From: Celeribacter neptunius
GTDB lineage: Bacteria; Pseudomonadota; Alphaproteobacteria; Rhodobacterales; Rhodobacteraceae
Reading direction: 5' to 3'
NCBI RefSeq assembly: GCF_900113955.1
Contig: NZ_FORH01000001.1
Coordinates: 984,395-1,048,394 of the forward strand
DNA length: 64,000 nt
The position numbers were made by a program, and so were the translations under genes. Below are positions 46,667 to 55,352 of this stretch, piece after piece (the first letter of the stretch is position 1; each line of letters starts with the position of its first letter). The notes under the pieces were generated by a model that searched no databases, had not been told where the DNA came from, and saw only the letters and a list, made by a program, of their open reading frames with translations.

Positions 46667-46841
46667 ATGTTTCTGCGTATTTCTTGAGAGCACTTCAAAC
46701 CGGGGGAAAAGTGTTTCTGCGCATTCCGCAGGAAGGTGTTTAGACAGCCACAGGAGGAATGTTTCTGCGTATTTCTTGCCTGTTAGGTATATATATAAAT
46801 TATTAGTATTTATTAAACACTCAAGAAATACGCAGAAACAT
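46667..46841. repeat. Iteron-like array with AT-rich core, candidate origin
   Basis: ATGTTTCTGCGTATTTCTTG occurs at 46667-46686 and 46759-46778 and inverted at 46822-46841, all exact; a decayed copy is at 46711-46730. The last two exact copies are convergent and flank 43 bp of almost pure A/T (46779-46821). The layout resembles an iteron origin or a large operator. The rest of the gene-free stretch, 46842-47099, is GC-richer with no gene or repeat recognised. Confidence 0.75.
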
Positions 46842-47099
46842 TTGTTACGTCCAAAACGACACGCATCCTCATAACACCCTCCTCCGGCTAACTCTTCCTC
46901 CCTCTCCCGGCCATATCAGGCTCAGCCCCACAAGGCACCAAAACCCGCCGTTCCGGTTCTGCCACCCCTGCCCCACACGGTAGCACGCGCGCACAGTCTC
47001 ACAGAGAGTCACCAGACGCCCGTTGCGGCCTTCCGAGTCCACACCCACCGAAAGACCGCTACAGGCGCTCTAAGGCGCCTCTCAGCGCACTTTTGAAAA

Positions 47100-49085
47100 T
47101 CAGGCCGCAGACCGCCGCAACACACCACCGGGGCGCATCATCTTCGTGATTTCGGACTGGACCAACGCTTTCATACTGCGTTCGGTCTCACTGGCGATCT
47201 TGGCGGCAAGGTCACGGTTCTTTTCCGGCGATCCGCCCGAAGCGTTCACGCTGATATTCGGCGCAATGGTGATCGAAGGTGCGGCGCTCATGGTCGGCTG
47301 TGACAGGCTGCTTGCCTTCGCCGCACCGACGAACCCGCCGCTCGCATAACCGCGAAGTGCAGAGCGATGCAGCGCATCGAGGTTCGCAACTCCGAGGCGT
47401 TCGGTCGCACGCTTCGACATAACGAATTCACCTCCATGCACGACACCCTTCGGCTCAAACGTGCCACCATCGCCAGTGTAGCCACCCGAAGCGAACGGCA
47501 GGAGACCACCAACCGCAGACGACACCCCGCCAAAAGCCCCAGAAAAGAGTTGCATCAAGAGCTTGTTCATGGCCGCCTGTGCGAGCTGCGCCAGTAAATC
47601 AAGAACCGCTTGTTCGGCAGATTTTGCGCCAGAGAAGACGCTCATGAACATTCCACTCAAAGCCTCTGCACCCCGTTGGCCCGCACCTTCGACCTGTTCG
47701 AGTTTCTTCGCGGCCTGCTCCGCATTCATGCCTGCCGTGACATACGCCTTTGCAAGCCGATCAATCTCGGCACTCAATTCCGGCGTGATCGCACGGCCTT
47801 CCGCCTGAGCCGCTGCCAGAAGCTGCGCACGCACACGGGCATATTCAACCGCATCACCGTAGCCCTGCGCCTGTGTCGCCGCCTGTTGCGCGGCTTGTGC
47901 TTCCGCCACATAGGCAAGGCGCTGGCGTTCCAGAGCCGCCACTGCGCCTTCATAGCCGCCCTGAGACCCTGCGCCGCCACCTGCGCCCGGTCCGGTGCCT
48001 GACGTGCCTCCTACGGGCGTCTCTGGTGGCGTCCAAGCATCACCCGAGGGCGACCAAGCCGGGGTGTTTCGCTGGCTCAAAATACCGATGATCTTGTTTT
48101 CTTCCGCGTCCAGTTCAGCAATGCGTTCCTGAAGGATTTCCGAAGGTGTCCCACTGCGTGAGCGCTTGCGATCAGACCAACCCGATTGCTCTTGATCGGT
48201 CGCATAGAGACCGGCTTTCTCTGCCATGATTTCGGCTTGGCGGCTTTCAAGTGTGGCGGTGCGCTGCGCTTCGAACGCCCGGAACCCGTCGATAAACTCC
48301 GAGAGCGAATAGGCCGCTGAGATGATCGCAGACTTCAAAGTCGTGCCGACCGTGTTCGCAACGGTCGTGAATTGCCGGTCGAGAATATCAGCCTTTGCAA
48401 TCAAGTCATCACTCATGACCAGCCCGAGGTTCACGGCCTCGCGTTTGGTCTCTTCGATCTTGCGCGCGCCCTGCCCCAGAAGTTCAACAAAGCGCTCGCC
48501 GCCGGTGCCACCGAACAATTCGTCAGCGATCCGAATTTGCGCCGCCTTGTCCATCTGTTCGAGACGTTCGAGAATTTCGGACATGAGCGCAGACGGGTCT
48601 TTGAGTTTTCGCGCCAATTCTTCGGCGGTGTATCCGAGACGTTGAAAAGCATCCGCCCCACTGCCCTTGCCGGTCATGACGAATTCGTCGGCGCGAAGAT
48701 TGAGTTCTTTCAAGCCATCGATCAGGCTATCAACCGGAATTCGGTTTTGCTCTGCGACGTGCGCCCAGATTTGAAAGTCTTCGGCACTCACACCGGCACG
48801 GCGGGCTTCATTGCCCACGGTTGCCACTTCCCGCGCAAGCACACGGGTCTGTGCAATCGCGGTTGCCGCGGCCCCGGCGATCAAAGTCACGCCTGCGGCA
48901 ACGCCAGCGCCTGAGAATTTCACACCGCCAAACGCCTTGTTCATTTTGCCAGCGGTGCGTTTGGAACGGCTCTCAGCGTCGCGGGCAAATCTTTGCTGTG
49001 CGCGGTTTGCTTTCGCTAGTGCCTTTTCAAGTCGATCGATACGCCCCTCAATTGGGACAATCAGGCCGGGAAGTTCATTCGTCAT
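47100..49085 (-). CDS. Phage tail tape measure protein
   Basis: 661 residues. A coiled N-terminus (RIDRLEKALAKANRAQQRFA) is followed by a hydrophobic stretch at ~57-80, a helical TMP core (GVSAEDFQIWAHVAEQNRIP, LKELNLRADEFVMTGKGSGA), a Gly-rich linker around 365-385, and a C-terminal region (GYTGDGGTFEPKGVVHGGEF, VMSKRATERLG) typical of lambda-like tape measure ends. It sets tail length and passes into the host envelope in siphophages. At 661 residues it would specify a tail on the order of 100 nm by the usual rule. It lies 18 bp downstream of TerL, an unusual neighbour; no tail tube gene is beside it. Confidence 0.85.
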   Translation of the reverse strand: MTNELPGLIVPIEGRIDRLEKALAKANRAQQRFARDAESRSKRTAGKMNKAFGGVKFSGAGVAAGVTLIAGAAATAIAQTRVLAREVATVGNEARRAGVSAEDFQIWAHVAEQNRIPVDSLIDGLKELNLRADEFVMTGKGSGADAFQRLGYTAEELARKLKDPSALMSEILERLEQMDKAAQIRIADELFGGTGGERFVELLGQGARKIEETKREAVNLGLVMSDDLIAKADILDRQFTTVANTVGTTLKSAIISAAYSLSEFIDGFRAFEAQRTATLESRQAEIMAEKAGLYATDQEQSGWSDRKRSRSGTPSEILQERIAELDAEENKIIGILSQRNTPAWSPSGDAWTPPETPVGGTSGTGPGAGGGAGSQGGYEGAVAALERQRLAYVAEAQAAQQAATQAQGYGDAVEYARVRAQLLAAAQAEGRAITPELSAEIDRLAKAYVTAGMNAEQAAKKLEQVEGAGQRGAEALSGMFMSVFSGAKSAEQAVLDLLAQLAQAAMNKLLMQLFSGAFGGVSSAVGGLLPFASGGYTGDGGTFEPKGVVHGGEFVMSKRATERLGVANLDALHRSALRGYASGGFVGAAKASSLSQPTMSAAPSITIAPNISVNASGGSPEKNRDLAAKIASETERSMKALVQSEITKMMRPGGVLRRSAA

Positions 49086-49103
49086 TGTTCAAATACTCTT
49101 AGT

Positions 49104-50717
49104 TTAAAATGTAAAAAGTCCGCCCGAATTCGGGTCGTTGTAGGCACTCATGTTGGATTGACCGAGAGTCAGGCGGTAGACCGCCATGGCCGCAGCAACG
49201 GCACCGTCAATGCGGTCGGTCTTCTTGCCTTTGTGCATCTTCACCAGCCCGCTATCGGTGCGGACAGCGACCACGCTCGCGAGGTGATGCCGCAAGATCG
49301 GGTGTCCATCGTGGCGAATGAGCTTGCCGTTCACGATACGCTCAAGATCGGCACCGGCTGCGCCCATCGTCAGCGGACCTTGGCGCACTTCCACAACCGG
49401 CAAACCATCATCGTAAAGTCGTTGCATGATCCGTTGCGCAAGGTGCGGGTCAAAGCCGATTTCGCGCACGTCATACGTCGCGCACAACTCGCGAATTTCG
49501 TCTTCAACATCCTCTTCCGAGATGATCGGACCAGCACAGAGGCGAATGAGCCCTTTATCGGCCCATTCCTGATACGGCACCCCATCACGGTCAGATCGGG
49601 CTTTCAGGTCTTCCCCTGGCACAAAGAACGTGGGCTTCAACGTCACCTGCCCGTCAGGATGTTGGAACGCCGCGACAACGGCGGTCAGGTCGCCAGAGCG
49701 CGACAGGTCAACCCCAAGCCAACACGGCAGGGTTTCGAGGTCTGCCGGATCGTCATCAAACTGGCGCGCGTCATAGGTTGCGAAGTCAAAGAGCGGGTCG
49801 CGGCTGTTCGCAAACCAGCGGTTCAAGTTGTATTGTTCGAAGCTGTAACGCTCGCTCGGACTGTCCGCCGCTTTCTTCGCCACAGACCGCAGCCCGTCCA
49901 GATCGGGGAAGCCGTAAGGCAAGCCGGGGTTGACCTTGTGCCAAACCTCTTCGTCGTCCCATTGGTCGCCCTCTTCCGGCTCAAACAGGATCGGCAACAC
50001 CTCTTCGTTTTCGATCTGACCGAGGGCAACACCGCGCGCATAGTTGTAGAGATCGGCGGCAAGCCCTTCGTTTCCGCGACCGGCAGTTGTCGCAATGACC
50101 GTCAAGCCACCTGCCCGCTTCACCATGCCCGATTGCAGCGCTTCCCAAAGATCATTGCCGCGCCATGTGTGGATTTCATCGGCGAGCACAAAGGTCGGCG
50201 TCGTGCCGTGCTGTGCGCGCCCGTCCGAGGATACAGACTTGAGCGAAGACCCGTCCAACGCGCTCTTGATCGTCTTCGGCGCGTTGTGGGCGTCGTAAAT
50301 CTTGGTCACGCCTTCAAGACGTTTGTCTTGGCGCACAATCTCCGCAGCCTCACGGAAACCAATGCCCGCTTGTTCACGGTCTGACGCAGCAAAGATGATC
50401 TGACCCGCCGCTACCCGCTCAGGTCCGAGAAGATGCAGAAGTGCGAGCGCCGCAGCCAGCGAGGTCTTGCGATTACCGCGCGGGATCATGAGAAAAACCT
50501 GTTTCACGATCCGCGACCCGTCAGGTTTGCGCGGGCCGTAAATCCGGCGAACGATACGCTCTTGCCACGGCGCGAGCTGAAAGGCGCGTTTTGGTGCCGT
50601 GCTCGCCGGATGCCGCAGACGCCGCAAGAATTCCACCGCGCGCTCACCGAAGCCCATCGGATCGGGAATAGGTGAATTGTCCGTCACCCATGTCGGATAG
50701 GTGCTCTTCGTGCTCAT
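49104..50717 (-). CDS. Phage terminase large subunit
   Basis: 537-residue motor that packages DNA into the prohead and cuts it. The ATPase domain has an altered-type Walker A PRGNRKTS (~79-86) and Walker B FVLADEIHTW (Asp180, Glu181), followed by VIATTAGRGN as coupling motif. The nuclease domain has acidic residues in LGVDLSRSGDLTAVV, VREIGFDPHLAQRIM and KTDRIDGAVAAAMA. This matches the HK97-like Terminase_1 family used with cos-type packaging. The TerS stop is 3 bp upstream. Confidence 0.95.
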   Translation of the reverse strand: MSTKSTYPTWVTDNSPIPDPMGFGERAVEFLRRLRHPASTAPKRAFQLAPWQERIVRRIYGPRKPDGSRIVKQVFLMIPRGNRKTSLAAALALLHLLGPERVAAGQIIFAASDREQAGIGFREAAEIVRQDKRLEGVTKIYDAHNAPKTIKSALDGSSLKSVSSDGRAQHGTTPTFVLADEIHTWRGNDLWEALQSGMVKRAGGLTVIATTAGRGNEGLAADLYNYARGVALGQIENEEVLPILFEPEEGDQWDDEEVWHKVNPGLPYGFPDLDGLRSVAKKAADSPSERYSFEQYNLNRWFANSRDPLFDFATYDARQFDDDPADLETLPCWLGVDLSRSGDLTAVVAAFQHPDGQVTLKPTFFVPGEDLKARSDRDGVPYQEWADKGLIRLCAGPIISEEDVEDEIRELCATYDVREIGFDPHLAQRIMQRLYDDGLPVVEVRQGPLTMGAAGADLERIVNGKLIRHDGHPILRHHLASVVAVRTDSGLVKMHKGKKTDRIDGAVAAAMAVYRLTLGQSNMSAYNDPNSGGLFTF

Positions 50718-50720
50718 GGC

Positions 50721-51116
50721 TTACACCGCAAGCGGGTCGTCGTCGTCCGCATCCTCTGGCGCATTTGAGCCGATCCGGGCGCGTGACGTGGGCGTGAGGC
50801 CGTATTCGCTGGCGAACTGCCGTGCGGTCTGTGCTGCGCGGTTCATCACACCGAAGAGCTTCACGTCGATATGCCCACCGGCGGCGGCGCGTTCCTCTTC
50901 GATCTGGCGCACGATACCGACCGAGATGCAGTAACTTTCCACGCCCGCAAGATCGGCTTTCGTGATGATCCGTCGCGCGATCAGTTGCGGCATGATCCGC
51001 TTCCATTCGGCTTTGGCGTGGGCGCTAAGATATTTCGGCGCGGTCGGTGCCTTCGTCAAAGCGTCTGTGTCGGGGGTCAGGGCGGGCTTAATGCCGCGCA
51101 TGTGTATGGCGCTCAT
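50721..51116 (-). CDS. Phage terminase small subunit (P27 family)
   Basis: 131 residues; recognises the packaging site and loads TerL. LSAHAKAEWKRIMPQLIARR and ADLAGVESYCISVGIVRQIE are the P27-family core, and AAQTARQFASEYGLTPTSRA precedes an acidic tail. Its start overlaps the adaptor stop by 4 bp (ATGA). Together with TerL and HNH it makes the cos-packaging set. Confidence 0.9.
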   Translation of the reverse strand: MSAIHMRGIKPALTPDTDALTKAPTAPKYLSAHAKAEWKRIMPQLIARRIITKADLAGVESYCISVGIVRQIEEERAAAGGHIDVKLFGVMNRAAQTARQFASEYGLTPTSRARIGSNAPEDADDDDPLAV

Positions 51117-51427
51117 ACCGCTGCCCCTGTGATTTGCAGACCACCACGGCGATCAAGCTCGACAATCTGGCGAATGTCATAGCTCTGCCCTTTGTATGTC
51201 ACCCGGTCGTCGGTCGTGATCGTCGCAGGCGTCCAGCGGATCACAAAGACCCGTGTCGCTTTCTCGCCTTCACCGAGATCAAGCGTGACCTGATCCGCCA
51301 TGAGGTCACGCACTTCGGCGCGCACGGTCAGGAAGGTTTCCCACGTCTCAAGGGTCGCGCCGGTCTCTGTGATCTCTTCGGCCTTACGCTCAAAGCTCAC
51401 TTGCCGGTCAAGATTACCTGCTTTCAT
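51113..51427 (-). CDS. Phage head-tail adaptor (SPP1 gp16-like)
   Basis: 104 residues of a small beta barrel: GNLDRQVSFERKAEEITETG, TFLTVRAEVRDL, RVFVIRWTPATITTDDRVTY, GQSYDIRQIVELDRRGG. This is the head-closure/stopper profile of the Phage_H_T_join family. The ATG at 51427 sits two bases after the upstream stop with GGAAGG before it; a GTG five codons earlier is possible. Confidence 0.85.
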   Translation of the reverse strand: MKAGNLDRQVSFERKAEEITETGATLETWETFLTVRAEVRDLMADQVTLDLGEGEKATRVFVIRWTPATITTDDRVTYKGQSYDIRQIVELDRRGGLQITGAAV

Positions 51428-51429
51428 GG

Positions 51430-51852
51430 TCACACCTTCCACCGAATTACGGCCTCAAGGCTCATTGCGCCATGTGTGAGCGTCAGGTTCGGCTGCGGAT
51501 CACGCACCCAAACCACACTCGGCTTGTGCCATTCATCCACGAAAATCTCACCATTCGCATTCGGACCAAATTCCAGCGCGTCAAACACCGCCGCACCGAT
51601 CTGGTGCGCCGTGTCTGCGCCATCCTCTTGCGCCCACATGTGCAAGATCAGGGACACACGGGCGGCGCGGTTTGATCGTCCAGCACGTCCGAGGTAATCC
51701 GTCGCCGCGTTGGAAAACAGGATTGAAGGAAGGTTGTCAGGGCGACCACCAGCGGCACGAATGTTCTTCGGCTCGACAAGCGCGGTCACATCCGGCGCCG
51801 CAATCAAGGTCTGGCGAATAGCGGTCTGAAAACCAAGAACAGGGTCAAGCAT
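51430..51852 (-). CDS. DUF3168 tail completion (tail terminator-like) protein
   Basis: 140 residues. MLDPVLGFQTAIRQTLIAAP, PSILFSNAATDYLGRAGRSN, ARVSLILHMWAQEDGADTAH and the C-terminal AVIRWKV fit DUF3168, the SPP1 gp17-like protein that ends the tail or joins it to the head. The ATG at 51852 overlaps the preceding stop by 8 bp; an earlier start would only extend into the upstream gene. Confidence 0.85.
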   Translation of the reverse strand: MLDPVLGFQTAIRQTLIAAPDVTALVEPKNIRAAGGRPDNLPSILFSNAATDYLGRAGRSNRAARVSLILHMWAQEDGADTAHQIGAAVFDALEFGPNANGEIFVDEWHKPSVVWVRDPQPNLTLTHGAMSLEAVIRWKV

Positions 51853-52324
51853 TGCCGCCCCCGTTCTTCGCAGCGTTGCGCACCGCCTTACCAATGGCGC
51901 GACCGATCCGGCGCTTGTTCCGATCCTGCGTCAGACGGATTGCGGGCAAGAGAAACGGCTGTGCGTCGGTGCCGGGGTGGTCTGTGCCTTCAAACTGCCC
52001 GCCGTTCTTGTGCGGATCGGTGCCGAATTCGACAAGATGCCCGTGGCGTTGATCGGGATTACCGACCGTCACAAGGGCTTGGTTCTCATTTGCTTGGCGA
52101 CGTCCACCACCCTGCGCATAGGCTGGCGTGACACCACCGGGCGCGGTCACTTCAATGGAGTCGATCAGGTCGCCTGTGTCTTCCGGTGCGAGGGCTTTGG
52201 CGACGTTGGCGAGATCATTTGCCGAAGCGATCAGTGCGGGTTTGATCTCTGCAATGATCTCCGAGGGGATGGCTTCAAGACGTGCAGCAAGGCGTTTGGA
52301 CTGTGCTTTGAGATCGCTTGTCAT
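51845..52324 (-). CDS. HK97 gp10-like neck/tail protein
   Basis: 159 residues: a helical start (SKRLAARLEAIPSEIIAEIK), ALAPEDTGDLIDSIEV, then HLVEFGTDPHKNGGQFEG and AQPFLLPAIRLTQDRNKRRI. The ALAPxDTGxLxxSI and VEFGT...PFLxPA motifs are those of the HK97-gp10 family, a head-tail joining or tail completion protein. The start is coupled to the connector stop by ATGA. Confidence 0.87.
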   Translation of the reverse strand: MTSDLKAQSKRLAARLEAIPSEIIAEIKPALIASANDLANVAKALAPEDTGDLIDSIEVTAPGGVTPAYAQGGGRRQANENQALVTVGNPDQRHGHLVEFGTDPHKNGGQFEGTDHPGTDAQPFLLPAIRLTQDRNKRRIGRAIGKAVRNAAKNGGGNA

Positions 52325-52617
52325 GTGGCACCACCCACATTCCACTTGCGATGCGCTTGCAAGAGATCATGGACCCCGAACGGCACCACAGCGGCTTTGC
52401 TGCCAGCTTGTGCGGCTTCGCGGTTCTCATACCAAAATCCCGCAAGCATGAGCACCGCGAGCTGAATATCCGGATAATTGACGTTAACATAGGAGCTACC
52501 TGTGTAGCGGGTCGCATACTGTTCGGCGGCGTCGAGGTAGGTCGTCAAAAGATCGTCGTCGAGATCGTGCTCAAGATTCAAATGGGCTTTGAGCAAGGCC
52601 ACAGGGATAACGGACAT
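52321..52617 (-). CDS. Phage head-tail connector (gp6-like)
   Basis: 98 residues, helical: IPVALLKAHLNLEHDLDDDL, LTTYLDAAEQYATRYTG, QLAVLMLAGFWYENREAA. This is the profile of HK97 gp6/SPP1 gp15 connectors that ring the portal exit. It is the first gene of a tightly overlapping run connector-gp10-DUF3168-adaptor-TerS-TerL. An AT-rich promoter-like region with a dyad lies upstream. Confidence 0.87.
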   Translation of the reverse strand: MSVIPVALLKAHLNLEHDLDDDLLTTYLDAAEQYATRYTGSSYVNVNYPDIQLAVLMLAGFWYENREAAQAGSKAAVVPFGVHDLLQAHRKWNVGGAT

Positions 52618-52639
52618 GAAAAATCAATCGGCTTAAAGA

Positions 52640-52658
52640 ATGTTAATAAAATTAACAT
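52640..52658. promoter_or_regulatory. AT-rich dyad in divergent promoter region
   Basis: ATGTTAAT-AAA-ATTAACAT is a perfect 8-bp dyad between the connector gene (minus) and an unknown gene (plus). Its GTTAA/TTAAC halves echo the palindrome at 46624-46639, so the RHH protein might bind both. Confidence 0.45.
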
Positions 52659-52769
52659 ATAGCAAATTAAACGTATTGTGAAGTTCGCCATAGCAGACAT
52701 ATTGCTATTCAAGATTTAATGAGCGTAACTTTTAGCGCGATATTGATTTAAGCCTTGAGGAGAAAAGAT

Positions 52770-53090
52770 ATGACCAACGGCTATGCCCTCACTACATTTC
52801 TGAACGACAACCATATCGAAAAAGATCAATTTGGACGCGGGAACTTTCCTGCCGACGTATCTCTCAATTCTGCAAATCCTATTTCGGCAGAAATGACAGT
52901 CCATTTCGATCTGTTTAGCGACTTTTCTGAACACCTAACTCTTGAAGAGGTCGGTGGCTTTATCGCAGGACAGACGCCAATCGGCTTCAAAAGGGATTTC
53001 GGGGAATGGGTTCATTCCGGGAAAAAACTTACGATTTCTGGGAACTATCCAGCCACCGGCCCTTACACCGTAGAAATCTTGTTGAAGTGA
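52770..53090 (+). CDS. Hypothetical accessory protein, 106 aa
   Basis: Runs opposite to the structural genes. MTNGYALTTFLNDNHIEKDQ, NPISAEMTVHFDLFSDFSEH, TISGNYPATGPYTVEILLK; probably a soluble mixed alpha/beta protein. The ATG at 52770 has GAGGAGA upstream. No family recognised. Low GC and its opposite orientation mark it as a cargo (moron-type) gene. Confidence 0.55.
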   Translation: MTNGYALTTFLNDNHIEKDQFGRGNFPADVSLNSANPISAEMTVHFDLFSDFSEHLTLEEVGGFIAGQTPIGFKRDFGEWVHSGKKLTISGNYPATGPYTVEILLK

Positions 53091-53266
53091 TGAGACACAC
53101 GACCAAGATCCAAAAAGTTATTTAACGCAAATCGTGTGCGAACCTCCCCCCGCCGGTCCTCTGCTATAGGGCAAAGTTCAAGACTACCCCCGGCACTGTT
53201 ACCTATTGCACCCTCATACCTTCCAGCACTATGAATCAGACAAAGAACATATGAGGAACGTGCAGA

Positions 53267-53767
53267 ATGGACCTAACAAGTGTTTCCGAGATCATTGGCC
53301 TTGCCACAGGCGCAGTTGGTCTCACGGGCAAAGCCGCATCCACAGCAGAGACGATCAAAGGTTTGATCTCGTCTGACAAAGAACCAGACAAGGGCGAAAC
53401 GGCTCAGCTACTGAATACCCTAGCTTCACAGCTAACTGCCGCGAACCTAATGAACGTGCAGCTCAGTGAGGCTCTTCGATCACTAAGTGCAGACCTTCAA
53501 AAACAAGATGAATTTGAGCGAGAGAAGGCGCGTTATGAATTACATGAAACCGGAGATGAAGCGCTTGTGTTTAAGCTTCGCGAGGACGCAGCGAACGGCC
53601 AGCCGATGCACTACCTTTGCCCTGTTTGTCTTCACCGGGATAAGCTCTTTAGTTACCTACAGGGCGACAACAAGATAAAATTCTGTCAAACGGACTCAAC
53701 GCACTTCTTTCATTTCGCCCCTAGAGAGCCAAGGAAACCAAGACGGGGTTCAGCTTGGGTTGTGTGA
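53267..53767 (+). CDS. Accessory protein: helical region plus zinc-ribbon-like end
   Basis: 166 residues. The N-terminal 45 are helical and hydrophobic in places (IIGLATGAVGLTGKAASTAE); ~45-95 looks like a coiled coil (NVQLSEALRSLSADLQKQDE). The C-terminal part has ARYELHETGDEALVFKL and LCPVCLHRDKLFSYL, with a later Cys in KFCQTDSTHFFHF, suggesting a Cys/His zinc ribbon. Proteins of this layout are common in phages and proteobacterial islands without known function. It is a plus-strand cargo gene of the element. Confidence 0.6.
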   Translation: MDLTSVSEIIGLATGAVGLTGKAASTAETIKGLISSDKEPDKGETAQLLNTLASQLTAANLMNVQLSEALRSLSADLQKQDEFEREKARYELHETGDEALVFKLREDAANGQPMHYLCPVCLHRDKLFSYLQGDNKIKFCQTDSTHFFHFAPREPRKPRRGSAWVV

Positions 53768-53778
53768 TAGTGATCGCG

Positions 53779-54465
53779 TCACGCACTACGCAAATCACCC
53801 ACCGTCAGCACCTTCTCAGTCGGCATACCTTTCCGAAGGCGCGTCTTAATCGTCGCGGCGTTGATACCTGTGCGCCAAGACCATTCTTTCACAGTCAAGG
53901 TCTCGCCGTTGTGGGTAATCGTCAATTCTGGCGGTCCACGCCGCCACGTCTTCTTTTGAGCTTCGCGACAAGCACGACCCTGCACCTCTTGGCGCGCCTC
54001 TTCCTGTGCATCTTCGACACTCACCGATAGAGCTTTAGCCAGAGGCCAGCCACGGCCAAGACGCGCATGAATAGTGCTCACCTTGAGGCCCGTGCGTTCT
54101 GACCATTCCGCAAGCGTCAGGGTTTCGCCGTTGTGCGTATAGGTCGGGATTGATCGCTTCTCTTGCTCTTTCCGCTGGCTGGCGTTGAACTCAATCTTTC
54201 GCTTCTGCACACCATCCAAAAGCTCTTCTGCGGTCGGTGCCTCTGCGATCCGCTTCCGCATGTGTTCGATCACCTGCATCATATCCGGATCAGCACCATC
54301 ACAGACGATTTGTAAGTCTTCGTTCTCGGTCGTCAGGAATGTGCGTGTCTCTTCGATCATCCGCAGCTTTGTTTTTCGTGAGGAACCACTCTCGCCACCA
54401 ATGCCGAATGTGGCGTCTTCCACGGCAAGCAAGAGCACAGCGGTCCAGAGATCGCGCTCAGCCAT
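53779..54465 (-). CDS. Phage protein with two tandem HTH repeats
   Basis: 228 residues. The N-terminal ~95 (AERDLWTAVLLLAVEDATFG, DGADPDMMQVIEHMRKRIAE) is helical and resembles phage proteins found near packaging genes. The C-terminal half holds two copies of one ~40-residue unit: THNGETLTLAEWSERTGLKV / STIHARLGRGWPLAKALSV and THNGETLTVKEWSWRTGINA / ATIKTRLRKGMPTEKVLTV. Each is a helix-turn-helix of the sort often attached to homing-type nucleases. AGGGA precedes the ATG at 54465. Probably DNA-binding; role unknown. Confidence 0.65.
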   Translation of the reverse strand: MAERDLWTAVLLLAVEDATFGIGGESGSSRKTKLRMIEETRTFLTTENEDLQIVCDGADPDMMQVIEHMRKRIAEAPTAEELLDGVQKRKIEFNASQRKEQEKRSIPTYTHNGETLTLAEWSERTGLKVSTIHARLGRGWPLAKALSVSVEDAQEEARQEVQGRACREAQKKTWRRGPPELTITHNGETLTVKEWSWRTGINAATIKTRLRKGMPTEKVLTVGDLRSA

Positions 54466-54652
54466 TACTGTTCCCTTTCGATGGGAGCGAACCACCTCCA
54501 AAAAGAGACCAGAAAATCCGTATGATGATAAAATAACACATCTTAATTTGGTCACATTTACGCGATTGCCGATAAGAGAACGGCTGCATAGAAAAGCTGC
54601 ACGCAATTTCGCGTGGGAAACATTCATCTTTAGATTTCATTCGGGGGAAACT

Positions 54653-54994
54653 GTGAAAAAAGTTCTGACAGCCGCCTTTATTTCCGTTGCTGCGCTTACC
54701 GCCTGCGAACAAGCAAGCGTTCCAGAAATGACGCACTACAATGGCAGACCGCTTCAACTTGTAGCCAAAATGACACCGGGCATGTTCGATGAAGAGGTCA
54801 AGCTCTATATCGACAATGAACTCGTCATCAATGAGCGCTCGCAACCTTTCGGCGGCTCGTCTCAGACGTTTGAGGGAACTTGGAAAGGTCGCAAGGTAGT
54901 TGCCCGCGCCACCGCTGTGCAGAAGTTCATGACCAGCTACATCATGGTTGACGTCTTTATCGACGGAACACTGGTCGATACACTCACCATCTAA
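54653..54994 (+). CDS. Small lipoprotein, accessory
   Basis: 113 residues from GTG 54653 with GGGGGA five bases upstream. The signal VKKVLTAAFISVAALTAC ends in the lipobox LTAC, so Cys18 would be acylated and the protein anchored in the envelope. The mature part is a small beta-rich domain (MFDEEVKLYIDNELVINERS, KVVARATAVQKFMTSYIMVD). No family recognised. Prophage lipoproteins often block superinfection; that is a possibility, not shown. Confidence 0.62.
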   Translation: MKKVLTAAFISVAALTACEQASVPEMTHYNGRPLQLVAKMTPGMFDEEVKLYIDNELVINERSQPFGGSSQTFEGTWKGRKVVARATAVQKFMTSYIMVDVFIDGTLVDTLTI

Positions 54995-55010
54995 ATTTCG
55001 AATAGCGCGC

Positions 55011-55352
55011 TCAGACATGGGCGCGCTCTTCCCGTTGCTTCTGCCGGTCGTGGCACGGCTTGCACAGCGCTTGCCAATTGCTCTTATCCCAGAATAGCCG
55101 GTCGTCGCCTTTGTGTGGAATGATGTGATCCACCACGGTCGCGGGCGACCCGCAGCGGGCGCAAACAGGGAAGTATTTCAGGAACTCAAGACGGGCTTTG
55201 CGCCATGTGTGGTTGTAGCCCCTCTGAGCCGCCATAGGGCGTCTTTGGTCGTGGCGTTTGTTCCGGGCGCGGGTGCGGGCGATCTGACACGCACAGCGCT
55301 CGCCATGCGGCACCACGCGACCGCAGGAACAGACGTGCGGCGGTTTAGGCAT
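55011..55352 (-). CDS. HNH endonuclease
   Basis: 113 residues. Zinc-binding CxxC pairs occur as CARCG and CKPCH, the HNH core is VVDHIIPHKGDD (first His) with NWQALCKPCHDRQKQRE (Asn, final His); an extra Cys-rich N-terminus (CSCGRVVPHGERCACQ) is present. Such HNH proteins cooperate with TerL for cos cleavage in HK97-like phages and in capsid-forming satellites. Its start overlaps the upstream gene by 8 bp. Confidence 0.9.
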   Translation of the reverse strand: MPKPPHVCSCGRVVPHGERCACQIARTRARNKRHDQRRPMAAQRGYNHTWRKARLEFLKYFPVCARCGSPATVVDHIIPHKGDDRLFWDKSNWQALCKPCHDRQKQREERAHV

